This document shows positions 47,523 to 59,502 of a stretch of DNA of 64,000 bases, piece by piece. The notes beneath the pieces are model-generated. The model did not search any database. It saw only the letters and a program-made list of their open reading frames with translations, and was not told where the DNA came from. Source of the stretch: Paramacrobiotus metropolitanus (Eukaryota; Tardigrada; Eutardigrada; Parachela; Macrobiotidae); NCBI RefSeq assembly GCF_019649055.1, contig NW_026570288.1, positions 62,001 through 126,000 on the forward strand. Direction: 5' to 3'. Position 1 is the first letter of the stretch, and the number at the start of each line of letters is the position of its first letter. The translations under genes were made by a program, and so were the position numbers.

Positions 47523-48029
47523 GAAAACTGGCAAATTTGGTGATAGTCAGGATAAAGAATCTGCGATAAAAATGAGTGTTTACTGAATTCTGGATCTGTT
47601 GGAATTTTATACCCTTTGATTCGGTGATGTATCTCTGAGAATTACCACATTAGCGAAGCGCTCATATCCGTAGTAGTGCCTTTTATCGTTTTTATGCTGC
47701 TTTCTCGGACATATATTTTCGCCTTTTTTTGCCACTCAACGCTTTTGCCAAAGCTTGATTAACTTCCCCGATACATAGTACTTTCATGTATAGTTTGTTA
47801 CTTTATTTGGGTTTTGTTTCTTAGAAAAACCAAATGGTTATTCCTGTGGCATTAAAAAAGTTTTTATCAAATAAAATGCTACACGTGATTTTCTAAAAAG
47901 TCTGCTAATTTTGATAGACAAAAATTCACAAAATATAATTTACCACCACCGGAACGTAAATGCACCAACAGTTAAACAAGTGAGATTAAAAAAGAACAGC
48001 ATATAAAAGGAAGAACGACAGTGATCATT
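47523..48029. other. Convergent 3' ends of BCS1 and PEX5
   Basis: Contains the 3' UTRs of two converging genes. No other feature recognised. Confidence 0.55.
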
Positions 48030-51000
48030 TTACGATGACGAATGGTCCATCAAGTCATCCAAAAGTTTTCCGTAGAGATTCAGATCCCGCGCCAAAATAG
48101 CCGACATGAGGCGAACGCGTAAGCTGTGCAGTGCCGGTTTCATCGCTGGTAATTTGGGGGCGATGCGCGCGGCCAAATACCAGAACTGATCGGGCGGTTC
48201 CACTTTGCGTGTCTGCTGGAAGACCAGCGCGCCCTGGATCAACTTCAACGCTGTCCTGCAGATACAAGACAAAAATTTCGCTGATCAGATTATATAGAAA
48301 AAAAATAAGCAATATGGAAAACCATGTAGAAGATGCCATTTATTTTATGTTTATTCCAGAGTACTCAGGCTCGTGAGGAAAATCTTGGGCTTCGACATGC
48401 TTTAACGCATAATAATAAAACAATAAAAAAAATTAAACTGGTTAAATGAATGCAATATGAACCAGAGAGTAAAGCGATTATAATGGCGATTTTGTATTAT
48501 AGTCAACATGATCACTACACTACGCAATTTACTACAAAAACATGGGTGTGCTGGACTGTATACTTAAAGAGTTAAAGCTGAAATTGATTGATTGAAAATA
48601 ATCAAGCAGTAAGTACGTACATTAATTCATCCTTGGCCGTCAGCGTTAAGGCTTTATTGTATACTGCGCGGGGAAAATCGGGGCTCATGATCAAAACCTG
48701 ATCCTGAACTTCCAGGGCGGTGTCGAACTGGCGGAGATTGTGCAGACAGGCACTGATCTGATTCAGTACCGAGGGACTCGTCGGGCTCTGTCGGATAATG
48801 TGCTCAAAGTGCTGACCGGCGGCGGCATACCGGCCCTGGCTGAATTCCAAAATGGCCAACGCCCACTACAACCGAAAACAACTTACAGCTTGAAAAACAC
48901 GCATTTTTATTTTTATTCGACCAAAAATTAACAAAACGTTTGGGCCAGCGCTGAACCTTAAAATAATATAGACAAATTAATTAACAATATTCGTTTGTGC
49001 TAAATGAATATAAAAATGGCGAAGTAGAAAATTACTGTAACCGCACGTCTCATATGGACCAAATCCTAATATTACCGGTTATACTCCAGAACTGCGCGAT
49101 AAAGTATAAAACTTTAGTAAAATTAGTTTAAAAAATTACGAAAAATATCGGCTTGTATGCACATGTATAACGGGTATAAATGCTATATCAAATAATTAGA
49201 AGTCAAACTTACGCGTAATGTGCCATCGGCCGGCATTTGCGGAAGAAATTCCTGGCAGATATCGGTCAATAATCCGGCAACATCTCTCTCCCTAAAAAAT
49301 CAAATATATATTTCAGGAAGATTTGTGCTGACGGGAAACAGCACCAAACTAACACATCGCAGCCATCAGCGGAATTCTCATCGGACTGCAAAAATCCCTG
49401 GACCATAGCATCGGATAGCGCGAAGTAATCCACCATCCACTGGAAGAGCACACTGTGCATGGCGGCCAGATCGCCTTCATTGGACAGGCACGTTGCCAGC
49501 AAGAGCAGCACCATATTTTTGGAAGATTCGGAAGGGTCGTCCTGGTGAGCAAGATACCTGCAAAACAATTATCGCAAGCATATTATACGTAAATTCCACG
49601 AAAGATTTATATAGCATACCGTTTGCAAACGGAGATGGCTTTGCTGTCGTTCTGGCTGAAATAGCTGGCCAGCGCAAGGAGCATCCAGGCCTATCGGAAA
49701 AGCGTTCTGGTAATTAACTTGGAATTACTGCATTCTGCAAAGACTCATTAGGGAATCAGCTTTAACTTTCATTTACGAAATAAATTCAATAACGCGTATA
49801 ATAAAGTTATTCAGAACTATGGTGAATGCACTATGCTTATAACGTATCCGTTGTAGAGTAGTGACATTCAGATGACGTGCTCGGTCATACTTTAGGCAGT
49901 CGTCTCGATAGTCGATAACAAAAGCGTTGATGATTAAATAAGCTTTACCACTTTGTAAACTTATTTAATATAATTTTATTCTTACCGCGTTGCTTACGCA
50001 ACAATCACGAATTCATGGTGCACGTTTTAACTGTAAATAACTTATGCATACATCGATACGCAAGTGGCAAAGCCGAAGCAATTTTTCAAATCTCTAAATC
50101 GTCGTTGAGTTGTTATGTATATGTCTGCAAAATCTAATATATAAACTACCAAACGCAATGGCAATGCATGGATTCCTTTCAACTATCTAGCGGCATTTTA
50201 AATATCAACACTATTGTTACTAATTTTTGAAAGTCTATTGTCTATCAGTTGTTTCAACTACCGAAATACATACCTCGCAGTTGTTCGGCTGGGATTTAGT
50301 AACAATCTCCAGGAGCGGAATGGCCTCCACCGGCTTGTTGGCGCTGATCAGATCCGCCGCTTTACTGAAGGCGTCCGCGCAGTTCGCCATGTGCAGCTTG
50401 GATAGGATAGGCTATAAACGGATACAGTGAAGAAAACACTGGAAAGGGCAATTAATTGCTTCAACCTGCATTCCTACTTCCGATATGGCAAACCGCAGTC
50501 AGCGTGAAATCTCGTAGTACAAGGTCTAACTGCCGCATGAAAATAGCAAAGCTAACCACCATAAGTTCATAACGATAACAATTTGCCACATTAATCATAT
50601 ACTTGTACTTTCCGGATAGATTTTTCTATTCGCTAACGAGGAAACACAAAATTTACACTCAAAAAATTTTTAGCAATAAGCAAATAGTTTCAAAGCATTA
50701 AATTAACGCACAATCGTTCAAATTCAAAATCTGTCACATTCACAATGTACTTACAGTAATTAAATACAAATTTTAACGAAAAAATACAAATTTTCGCACT
50801 ACAACTTTGACGAGCAGGAAACGAACAGTCAAAAAGCAAGCAGTAATGTGAAAAACCACAGTTAGTCGGAAGCCAGAATGGTATTTTCTATACCATTAAA
50901 TTTTTTTGATTCATTTTACTGTAAATTCCGCACAAACGCACCTTTCCTGCCACCGGTAATCCCATCGTGAACGACCGCGAAAACTGCTCAATCACCGACG

Positions 51001-52162
51001 TCTCCGGCATGGTCTGCGTCGTTTTCTGCTCATGGATGCGGTGCAGTGCCGTCAGGAGATTCCCGACCACCGCGGCCTCCCAGGTGGGATTCTGCACTTC
51101 AATCAGACAGTCCACACCGGAAGTGGGGGTGCAGTCGTCGTGGTGGGCATCGGAAGTGGATGACTGACTGGCAGCACGCTCGGAAGACAACTGGCAAGGA
51201 GATTCCGGGAAGTGCGTGACGGTTGGCAACATGGGGTTGCGCAGGAAGGAAGGGTCCAGAAGAAAGGAAGGCGGGATGAAACAGAATTCCGAGAGAACGG
51301 CCGAGAGCGCTTTCTGCAAAATTCATCAATACAAACGTCGAAACTGCATGGAAATGATGAACGGAAGGAAAACAAGACAAAAAATCTGCAAGATTACAAA
51401 CACAACAACGAGCGGAATGAAACAGTCAAGCACAGAACTTTCCAGTCAGCAAAAATCAGTCAATTTTAAATGAAAAAAAGGCAACTTAGTACAAATTTCA
51501 TACGCGTACCATTTAAAGAGCGACAGGTAAGGATATACTAAAAATTATCAGAGGAGAAATCACAACATTAAGCGAACAGTTTGAGGATAAAAAGCGCATG
51601 AATCACATAAAAATGGAGGAACGCAAAGAACTTGACGAAGAACGCAGTTTGCGTGTGTGCGACTTACTTCGGGTTCTTCCACGTCAATTTCTGGCGATTC
51701 CACTGCTGTATATGGGATTGCTGGAGATTCTTGAGACAAGGTAGTCGTGTGCGTGTCTAAAATGGGTTCTTTCAGTTTCTGGAGCGCCTGCATTGCAAAT
51801 AGGTACGTTATTCCACCGTATAAAGTTATAAACATAATAAACTCACTGTAAAGACCTGTATGTTACCCGTATCATCATAACATGATGCCTTAGCCCTTAT
51901 GGGCTTTCTAAAAGCAGTGCCATTGTGATGCACGTTGTACCTGGATAGGTGTTCCCTTCAACGTTTCCCCATGCTCCTCAGCTGCTGCGGGATTGGATTC
52001 TAGCTGCACTGTGCTACCCGTGATAGTCTGCTCGGTATGTGCTGCGTCGTCGCAATGGTTGCGCAGCACTTCATCGACGCTTTCCATCTGTGCTGCGAGC
52101 AGCGCAACAGGGCTGGCCTCCCCGCATTTTGCACCCAGCAACTTGTCCAGGAAGGTATCCAT
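48030..52162 (-). CDS. PEX5: Peroxisomal import receptor PEX5, divergent
   Basis: Nine exons (52162-51941, 51787-51668, 51313-50942, 50411-50274, 49690-49620, 49557-49350, 49287-49213, 48865-48621, 48255-48030) give 558 residues in frame; the 49350/49287 junction is least certain. PEX5 is the cytosolic receptor that carries PTS1 proteins into peroxisomes. The N-terminus GAKCGEASPVALLAA matches the conserved Cys region used for receptor recycling. The C-terminal half is the TPR domain: ADAFSKAADLISANKPVEAI, EAWMLLALASYFSQND, then NMVLLLLATCLSNEG, HIIRQSPTSPSVLNQISACL, SPDFPRAVYNKALTL. Asn and Arg positions that hold the PTS1 backbone (SNE, LNQ, RAVYN) are retained. The middle is low in aromatic residues; I see one Trp (NPTWEAAVV) and no WxxxF/Y motif. 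Identification rests on remembered family patterns. PEX5 is head to head with CNOT10. Confidence 0.75.
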
Positions 52163-52896
52163 CGCGTAACTGCCGGAAATGCAGGATTATGCACTGCTTA
52201 CAACGAGCAACTGGATCTAGCAGTAGCAGATCAAAACATTGTTCCAACACATTGCAACGTTCCAACAGTTGGGTTGGAGAATCAAGAGGGACCAGTCGAT
52301 TCCAGTGGCAAATTCATTCGAATGCAGTTTCAACACGGTGACTGGCACCAACCACTCGACTCTGGAATGATCGAGCAATATAAAACCGTGATAATTAACA
52401 AGGAGCGATAAGTATTTGAATTTTACGTTGACAACGACATCAAAAACTGCAGTATAAATTTCAACAACTTGAAAAGTTGCACGAGTGACGAGTACTGTTA
52501 ACTGTACCTTCTTTTCTGTTGCAGCTTGCAGTTAGCACTGCAGGTGCTTGTTTAATAAGTACTGCAGAGATCAACGTACAGTCGCCCAGGGCGGTCGCAA
52601 TCAGTGCGCTGCTTTTGGAGGCGGGGTTAGGACCGGAAATTTGGTTTGTGTATGCTCGAAAGCAGACAGCTTGCTTTCGCATCTTGCTTTCTTATTTTTG
52701 ATCAACAGACTTCACTCAAAGTTTTTAAAATTAGAATCAATCAATCAAACCAAAATCTTTACCAAATCTGTTTAACCAATTTCTTCCCAAATTATCTGAA
52801 TCAACCAACTTGATCAATCTTCCCATTTCCTCTGCAACCAAAGCCTCTGAAGTCCGTGGACTGGCAGTCGATGTTGTTCGTGGTAAAAATCAGAAA
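52163..52896. promoter_or_regulatory. Shared region between divergent PEX5 and CNOT10
   Basis: 734 bases separate the two start codons, so it probably holds both promoters. An open plus frame from 52810 runs in frame into CNOT10, but the ATG at 52897 has better context. Minor unassigned frames (52037-52411 plus) overlap PEX5 exon 1 antisense. Confidence 0.45.
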
Positions 52897-55800
52897 ATGG
52901 ACGACAGTTTTCTCCGCTCGGAAATGCAGGCGCGCATGGAATCTCAGGATCGTCGCATCCAGCCCCGGATCGTCTTCAACGACAACGATGTGACATCGTT
53001 CCGGCGCATCCTCTCCTACTACATGGCCGGGGATTATTCCTCCGCCATGCTGGAGATGAACGGCCTGAAGTCGCGCGGCTACACCGATGTCGTGCACATC
53101 AATCTCAACGATCTGGTGCTCAAGTTCTATGCGTCGCGCTGTATCGAAGCCGAGGTTCTGATCACGGACCTGCGGGAGGCCATGATGAAGGTACGTTGTC
53201 TGCTAATTTTTCACAACATACAAGTTGTAGTTGAGGATAAACAACTGCAGAAATTCAACGGGCTTTTAAAAGTGGATTGCAGATTTAGAGTTGCATGGTA
53301 ATTACTGCGCATGTTGTGAGTTACCAGTTGTGTTTACGCCGTATTACGCACACTGTACAGAGAAATTGCGCGCTTTCATTATAATATTGACTTGAAATAA
53401 TCACAAAATATCAAAGCAATGTTTGCAAACACTCAGCCAAACAGGGTTACAGGAGATTTATGTTGCAGGCGTACGGGCCGATGTTCGAAACCAGCAAGGA
53501 ACGGGATCTCACGCAAGTTGGATATCTCTACAATTACGCCTTGATATCGTTCTATTTGATGCGCTATAATCAGGCGCTGGCGATCATGAATGCTGTGATG
53601 CGCTATGCAGAAACCCTCGGTAAGTCAAAATCGTAAAAACCATTCGCAGTTTGAGTGTTTAACGTTCATCATTCAGCGTTTTTTTTGTTGTTTCTCTGAA
53701 ATTTGTTTCTTCTAAGTCTTCATTTTATAAACCTGAACTGGCAGTCATTTCCCTAAATTATTTTGAAATTTTGCGTAGAATTATAAGATTAGCTGCCTGT
53801 TTTAAGTGTTTTTCGTGAAATAAGTTATTTACAGAGATTTTTGTATTGAAATCGTGTACAGTCTGTACTGGTGGTGCCTTGTGTATTTGATAGTATCTGT
53901 GGAGGTTGAAGCTGTTTATATGAATTTTGCAGCTGTGAGGTCTGCCATTATTAAATGAAACTTCACTTTTATACTTTCGCGTTTCTTGTGCATCAGTGCA
54001 TGTACAGTTGATTTGGAAGACGGTACTTGCTTTGTTTTTGTGGAACCGAACGATGACATTCGTAACGATAATGATACGTTAATTTTTACCAATCCCTAAT
54101 TTACTTGACGTTGATCGTTTGCAGAAGATGGATTGGTTCGCGACTGTTGTTTTCTGCTTCTGGAACTGCACATACGGCTTTTTCAGGTGCGCTTTATTGC
54201 TGTTTTTATCCGGTACTTATACAGTTATACTTTCTTAATTTTTTTCCTTTTTTGTAAAATATTCGTGGCAAACCGCATACTATTGTGTTTGAATGTAAAA
54301 TCCATCGATCTGATATATCATGAGAGCATCATTGTGGTTTGGGAGTGCGGGCGAAGTGGTTGTAAAGACGGTATTAAATTAGGTGAACGAAGCGCTGCAA
54401 GTGATTAGCTATTTGGAGGATGATTTCGATGAGGCGACCGGCCTGCGTATTAAACTCCCGGATAACTACCACACCGATTCCCTGTTGTTCGATGAAAACT
54501 GCCAGCTCTTCCGTCCGGCTATCACATTTAAAGCGAAACTCCAACTGGTTAGTGCACGATAATGGGATCTTGTATTTTCTTTATTTTTACATAAAAATAT
54601 TTCCGGTGACGACTATGGATTAGTTGGTAACGGCGGGTGCATTTTTACGTTAATGTAATTTTGTACGAGTATCTTTTGTATTTTATTGCGTATTGTTAGA
54701 GTAAAATATCTATATGCACATAATAAATTTGGTTTTTAATAATGTTCTCGCGTTTTTCTGGGTATCGTTAAAATTTTCAACTTTCCGATCCGGATTTGAT
54801 TTGCATTATGTCGGCCTTTCGTTGCAGTACAAACTGCGAGTGGTCAACATGTTGTGGAACCAGAATCAGAGTAAGAAGGAATCCAGAGGCCTGCTGTCCA
54901 CGCAAGGCACGGTGAGTACTGGAATAGCGACTTAAATCGGTTTGCTAAGTTGTAAAATGTCCGGGTTTGCAATAACCCAACAGCACCCATTAGTGCTGCA
55001 TTGTAATTTTTTTAAAAATCAGTCTGCGACAATGGGGAAAGTTGAGTAGTAGCTGGTACGGGCACTTTAGGTAGTCGATTGTGTGTCATAATGCCGGAAA
55101 TCATTAGTTTTGTGTGGAGATAGTTGTACAACGAGTAAACACTAATATACTGGTTAAAATTGCATCCAAGCAGTTTTACATATGGAATACGTTGCGAGAA
55201 TAATAAGCAGTATGTAAATAAAATTGTTAAATTGTTGGCTGGTGAAAATATTTATAACTGCACGCAATTATTAAAGCGGTTTTCGATCAGATTGATGGTG
55301 AATAATTTTATCCTACTTCGAATTGATGGTTGACATTGCTTATAGAACCCCGTGTCATTGTACCTGAAAAGCCAGTCAGAGTACAACCGCGGCAACTACT
55401 CGAAAGCCATGAAAGCCCTCAACCACACGGCGCCCAACGCCAACGCGGCCAGCAGTGTCCTGTCGGGCGACTGCCTGCCCTCGCTGTACTACAACAACAT
55501 GGCCTGCATCCACAGCGCCATGGGCAAGAACACCATCGCCACCGTCTACTTCAACCTGGCGCTGGAGGAGAACACCAAAGCCATGCAGGCGCTGCAAATG
55601 AACGGCAAGGTGGACTACGGGCAGATGCCGTTGCAGTGTGTGCAGGCCTCGCGCTTCGCCGAGTTGGTGTACAATCTAGGCACGCAGCTGCTGGTGTCCG
55701 GGCAGCCGGCGCAGGCCTTCCCGCTGCTGGTGGAGGCCTCGCATCGCTACCATCAGAATCCGCGGTTGTGGCTGCGGCTGGCCGAATCCTGTATTGCCAA

Positions 55801-58800
55801 ACATAAAAACGTAAGGAAAATCGGTTTGATTGTGTGGTGCATAGACATACTAAATTATTCTGCAGTCTTAACAAAAGGGACAAGCGAATTTGATTACTCG
55901 TAAAAAAAGTTGGTATATTTACTCGTTTTATTATCTTTAGATGAAGCTTCCACATAGTTAATTGATAATGGCCTAACCGCAACTTTTACATTAAGGCGCC
56001 GTTACACAACGTTGCCATCTCCAAAATGTTAACGTGTGAATTTGATATTGATGTAGCTTATATTTGTACCATGTCTTTGCAGTTTAATGTAAGCTTTCGT
56101 AGTTGCGAATTGATCTCTTATGTGAGCATTACCTGAATGCGTTTTCAGCGGAGTACCTAGGGGTTGCATGGTTTATTGGTTTTACACCAGTAAAAAATAC
56201 TGTTTTTATTTATTTGTTTTCACAAACGTAAAAAATCGTGAAGAATATAATATACCTATCTTGTTTTTCACTGCGTGTGAATATTAATAAGCATTACTAA
56301 TACTAATTAATAAGCATTACTAATACTTTATGCTGTTAAGGGTGTTGGAGCATTACTAATACTTTATGCTGTTAAGGGTGCTGGATTGTTATGTTCTTTG
56401 TTGTAGGATCTCATCGATCCGTTGCATCGGCGTAAGCCAACCCGCTACATGATCAAGGGCTCGATCGGTGCGGGAAAGTACCGGAAACTCCTCTTATCAT
56501 CAGTATTACTGCCGTATCAGAAGCAGCTAGCTCAGTAGGTTATTCTTTTAATTACGCAGTCTCCATGCAAATAAACTGGATTTTCTTATCTTTGTAAAGG
56601 CGAAAAGTGCAACCGCAAACCGAGGCGAAGAAAGACCCGTCGGAACCGGCGCTGACCATCGAGTTCGCTCGCATGTGCCTAATCAACGCACTGGCCACCG
56701 TCAATCGGCACCTGGCCAGGTAAGAAACGCCGAATAAAATTTGTTGTTTTTACCTAACATGTTTTTGTATTTAGGGGAAGCGGTCTGCCGATGGAGGACG
56801 TGTACGCCATTGCACCCAGTGGGATGACATCCAAGCAGGAAATTATGACTCTGAAGTATTCCGGTTTGGTTGGGAAATTCGGATTATGTGCGCTAACGGT
56901 TGACATTGTTGTAGGGCATACATCCTGGTTAATCTAGCCTTTGTTTCCAATTCTTTATGGGATTTCGTTGGGGGAATTGAGTACTCCCGGCAAGCTGAGT
57001 CCATTCCGGAATTGCCTGGCGTAATGAAGTAAGTTATCAAGAGTTGTATGATGCGTTTTTGAGAGTTGTATATTTGCAAATTTGCACACATAGAAACTGC
57101 AGCAAGTACTGTGCGGTTCTAGAAAATGATGGGGATTTTATAGGTCAGTTTAATTTGATATACTAATTGTGTCGTCATAGGCAGTAAATTATTTCCATTA
57201 TTGTGGATATGGTTGTACTTACTGGTTAAGTACTACCGTACTTACCAAAATCACGTATATTCATATGCTAAAAGTAATATAATTACTTATTATTTGGTAA
57301 GTAGACGTCTTTTAAATCGTTGGTTAATATCGATTAATGTTTTGAGCGCTGCGAAGAAGTCATTACACTACGCTGCACACGTAGTTGCAATAAAGGTGTC
57401 GAGTTGGATAATAATGCTGTAAAATTTTACATATTTCTAAATCTGCTGTTAAATGAACTTGAACTTCGTTAGTCGGTCGGCAGTAGCTTATGTTAAGAAA
57501 TAGCTGGCGCTCAGTCGGAATAGATTTCATCCCAGATGATGTTGTTTACGTTGTGCCTAGCAATGCATTATTAAACTGCTTTTGTAGTGACTTTGTACTG
57601 TGTATGCGGAACGTTTGCAGTGATCGTCATGAGAAGTACCTTATCACATTTGCGTTGGATTATTATAGGTTTCTGATTTCGGCCTACGCTAGCGAAGGCT
57701 TCATGCGGCTGAACCGATTAAACGACGCCGGACACTATTTGTCAGTATCGAACATCAACAACATCTTCCGCCAGATGAACACGGATCTGGAGAAGGACGG
57801 CCAGGTCAACATGACCCGTTCGCAGGCGGCCAGCCATGAGTCGGCTGCATCGCCCGCTGGAACGCGCAGCTCGGAAGAAAGTGTCAACGATGAGCAGGGA
57901 AAGATCTACGAACAGCCGGAAGCCGTTATCAAATGTATGGAATTTACACGCGGTTTTTGTAAACGAAGTTAGCTTATGCACAGATTGATTCTTGCAGCGT
58001 TCCTCCACATTCCAAATGATTATCTGCGGAAACGCCCGGTGTTTGCCAGGAATCTCTTGGGCTACAATCATGCGGTGTGGTTGGCGATGACTGGGGATTT
58101 GGAAGCCGGCTATGAGATTGCCGAAAAGGTATGTGGAATCACTAGAATGTAGTTAGCCGCTTTCCTTCGGTGCTTGTTTTTTTTCAAGATTCTTCGTAAC
58201 AACACTTAACATAATATTGGTTTACTTGATCTTACTGTGGCAATATGTTCACCGCTCAATCTTATTTATTGGCGTTTTATTTATTGTGTTGTTCCTTTAA
58301 TTTTTAGGTATTTATTTTTCTTTTGCTTTTATTTTGTTTCGTATAGATAGTTGGGCGTTGTTCAGTTAGCGTGTTATCATTATTCCTTGTTTTAATTTTT
58401 TGTTAATACATTGCTTCTGAAATACTGTACAACTACGAGTACTTTAGTGAGTACGCCGCGGCGTACTTACGTACTTACTTAAGGTAATAAAATAAACGGA
58501 GAATTAAACAACGCAATGCAAATGAATTAACGCTCATACACGGCATTGAATTTTGCCTAGTTTATTATTTATTTTGGTTATTTGCGTTACGGTCGTTACG
58601 GATCCCTTACTTGTCTTTGAATTGATTTTATATTTTCCCTTGTGCAGCTGCGCAGTGCGGAGACCAACGCCGATTCCATAACGCGTGCCCGCGCCACCCA
58701 GTTGTGCATCTATATCCGTTTCCGTCAGGAGAATCGCACGGAAGCACTGAAACTGATTCTGGATGAATGCCCGGAATGGAAAGACCGGTTGTACAAGGAT

Positions 58801-58872
58801 TTCGATGAGGACGAGAAGAAGCTGCGGGCGCTGCGCGAGCAGCAGGGTGTCCCGTGGATTCTGGAAGGATGA
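52897..58872 (+). CDS. CNOT10: CCR4-NOT complex subunit 10
   Basis: Thirteen exons (52897-53190, 53469-53619, 54125-54186, 54383-54547, 54828-54911, 55346-55810, 56407-56534, 56600-56719, 56775-56855, 56915-57028, 57669-57934, 57998-58128, 58648-58872) join in frame to 761 residues, close to the animal length of about 745. CNOT10 is a TPR scaffold that pairs with CNOT11 and docks on CNOT1 in the CCR4-NOT deadenylase, which shortens mRNA tails. Family segments: SFRRILSYYMAGDYSSAMLE near the N-terminus, YYNNMACIHSAMGKNTIATV, then ELVYNLGTQLLVSGQPAQAF, NPRLWLRLAESCIAKHK in the centre, and a C-terminal TPR run ending GVPWILEG. Start at 52897 (AAAATGG). Exon 6 is more GC-rich than its surroundings, producing long but spurious minus frames. 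Confidence 0.92.
56313..56384. repeat. Two tandem 36-base units in a CNOT10 intron
   Basis: AGCATTACTAATACTTTATG followed by CTGTTAAGGGTGYTGG occurs twice in succession (56313-56348, 56349-56384) with one difference. A partial third AGCATTACTAATAC precedes it at about 56290. Confidence 0.85.
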
Positions 58873-59502
58873 CTGGGATGATACTTGTGATGTTGCTGCT
58901 GATCAGGGTTTTTGCTCGTTGTTATTGATTTGGATGTTGTCCTCTGCGTTCGCTGCCGATGCAGCGTGCATGCTAGTGTAGTCAGTGTTTTTAACCGTTT
59001 TGTTGTTTTTTGAGCGTTTTGGAACGTTTGGATTTTGAACGGGAAATTTGTTTGCCTTAATTTAATGATTATGGTTGCGCAGTACTATTCCGAGAGTGGA
59101 CAGTCCAGCTGAACAGTGCGTAGTTTCCGGCTTTGACTGCTGTTGATTTTGTGTTAATACGAAAAATAAAACCACCTTTAACGTTGAATGTGTTAACACG
59201 AACTCGTACAAACTGAACTGAAGAAAGTTTTAATTGCAGTACTTTTAACTGAACAACTGAGCCCATGGATTTTTTAATAAAGAGCAATTTTCAAATCACT
59301 GTCAACACTTCTTGTATTCTCAAAAACGAAATTATTATTATTATTACATCAAGAGCAAATGGCGAAATGACAAGCCAACCCTGGTTAACAAAGTTAAGCA
59401 AACACAATCGAGATAAAAACTATCAAGATAGCAAAAAAGCAAAGCATTTCAATAACGCCAAAACGTCACAGGCTCTACGAAGAGTCATATGGGAAAATCC
59501 CT
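58873..59502. other. Convergent 3' ends of CNOT10 and the BTB gene
   Basis: 3' UTRs of the two genes; AATAAA occurs at about 59165 (plus). Nothing else recognised. Confidence 0.5.

Noticed and set aside
51099-51380. Ser/Pro/Cys-rich minus and Lys-rich plus frames around PEX5 exon 3
   Set aside because: They lie in alternative frames of, or the intron beside, the exon that joins in phase with its neighbours.
55330-55982. Long frames of about 140 to 160 codons on both strands over CNOT10 exon 6
   Set aside because: GC-rich shadows of the real CNOT10 exon; Ala/Arg/Gln-rich with no domain.
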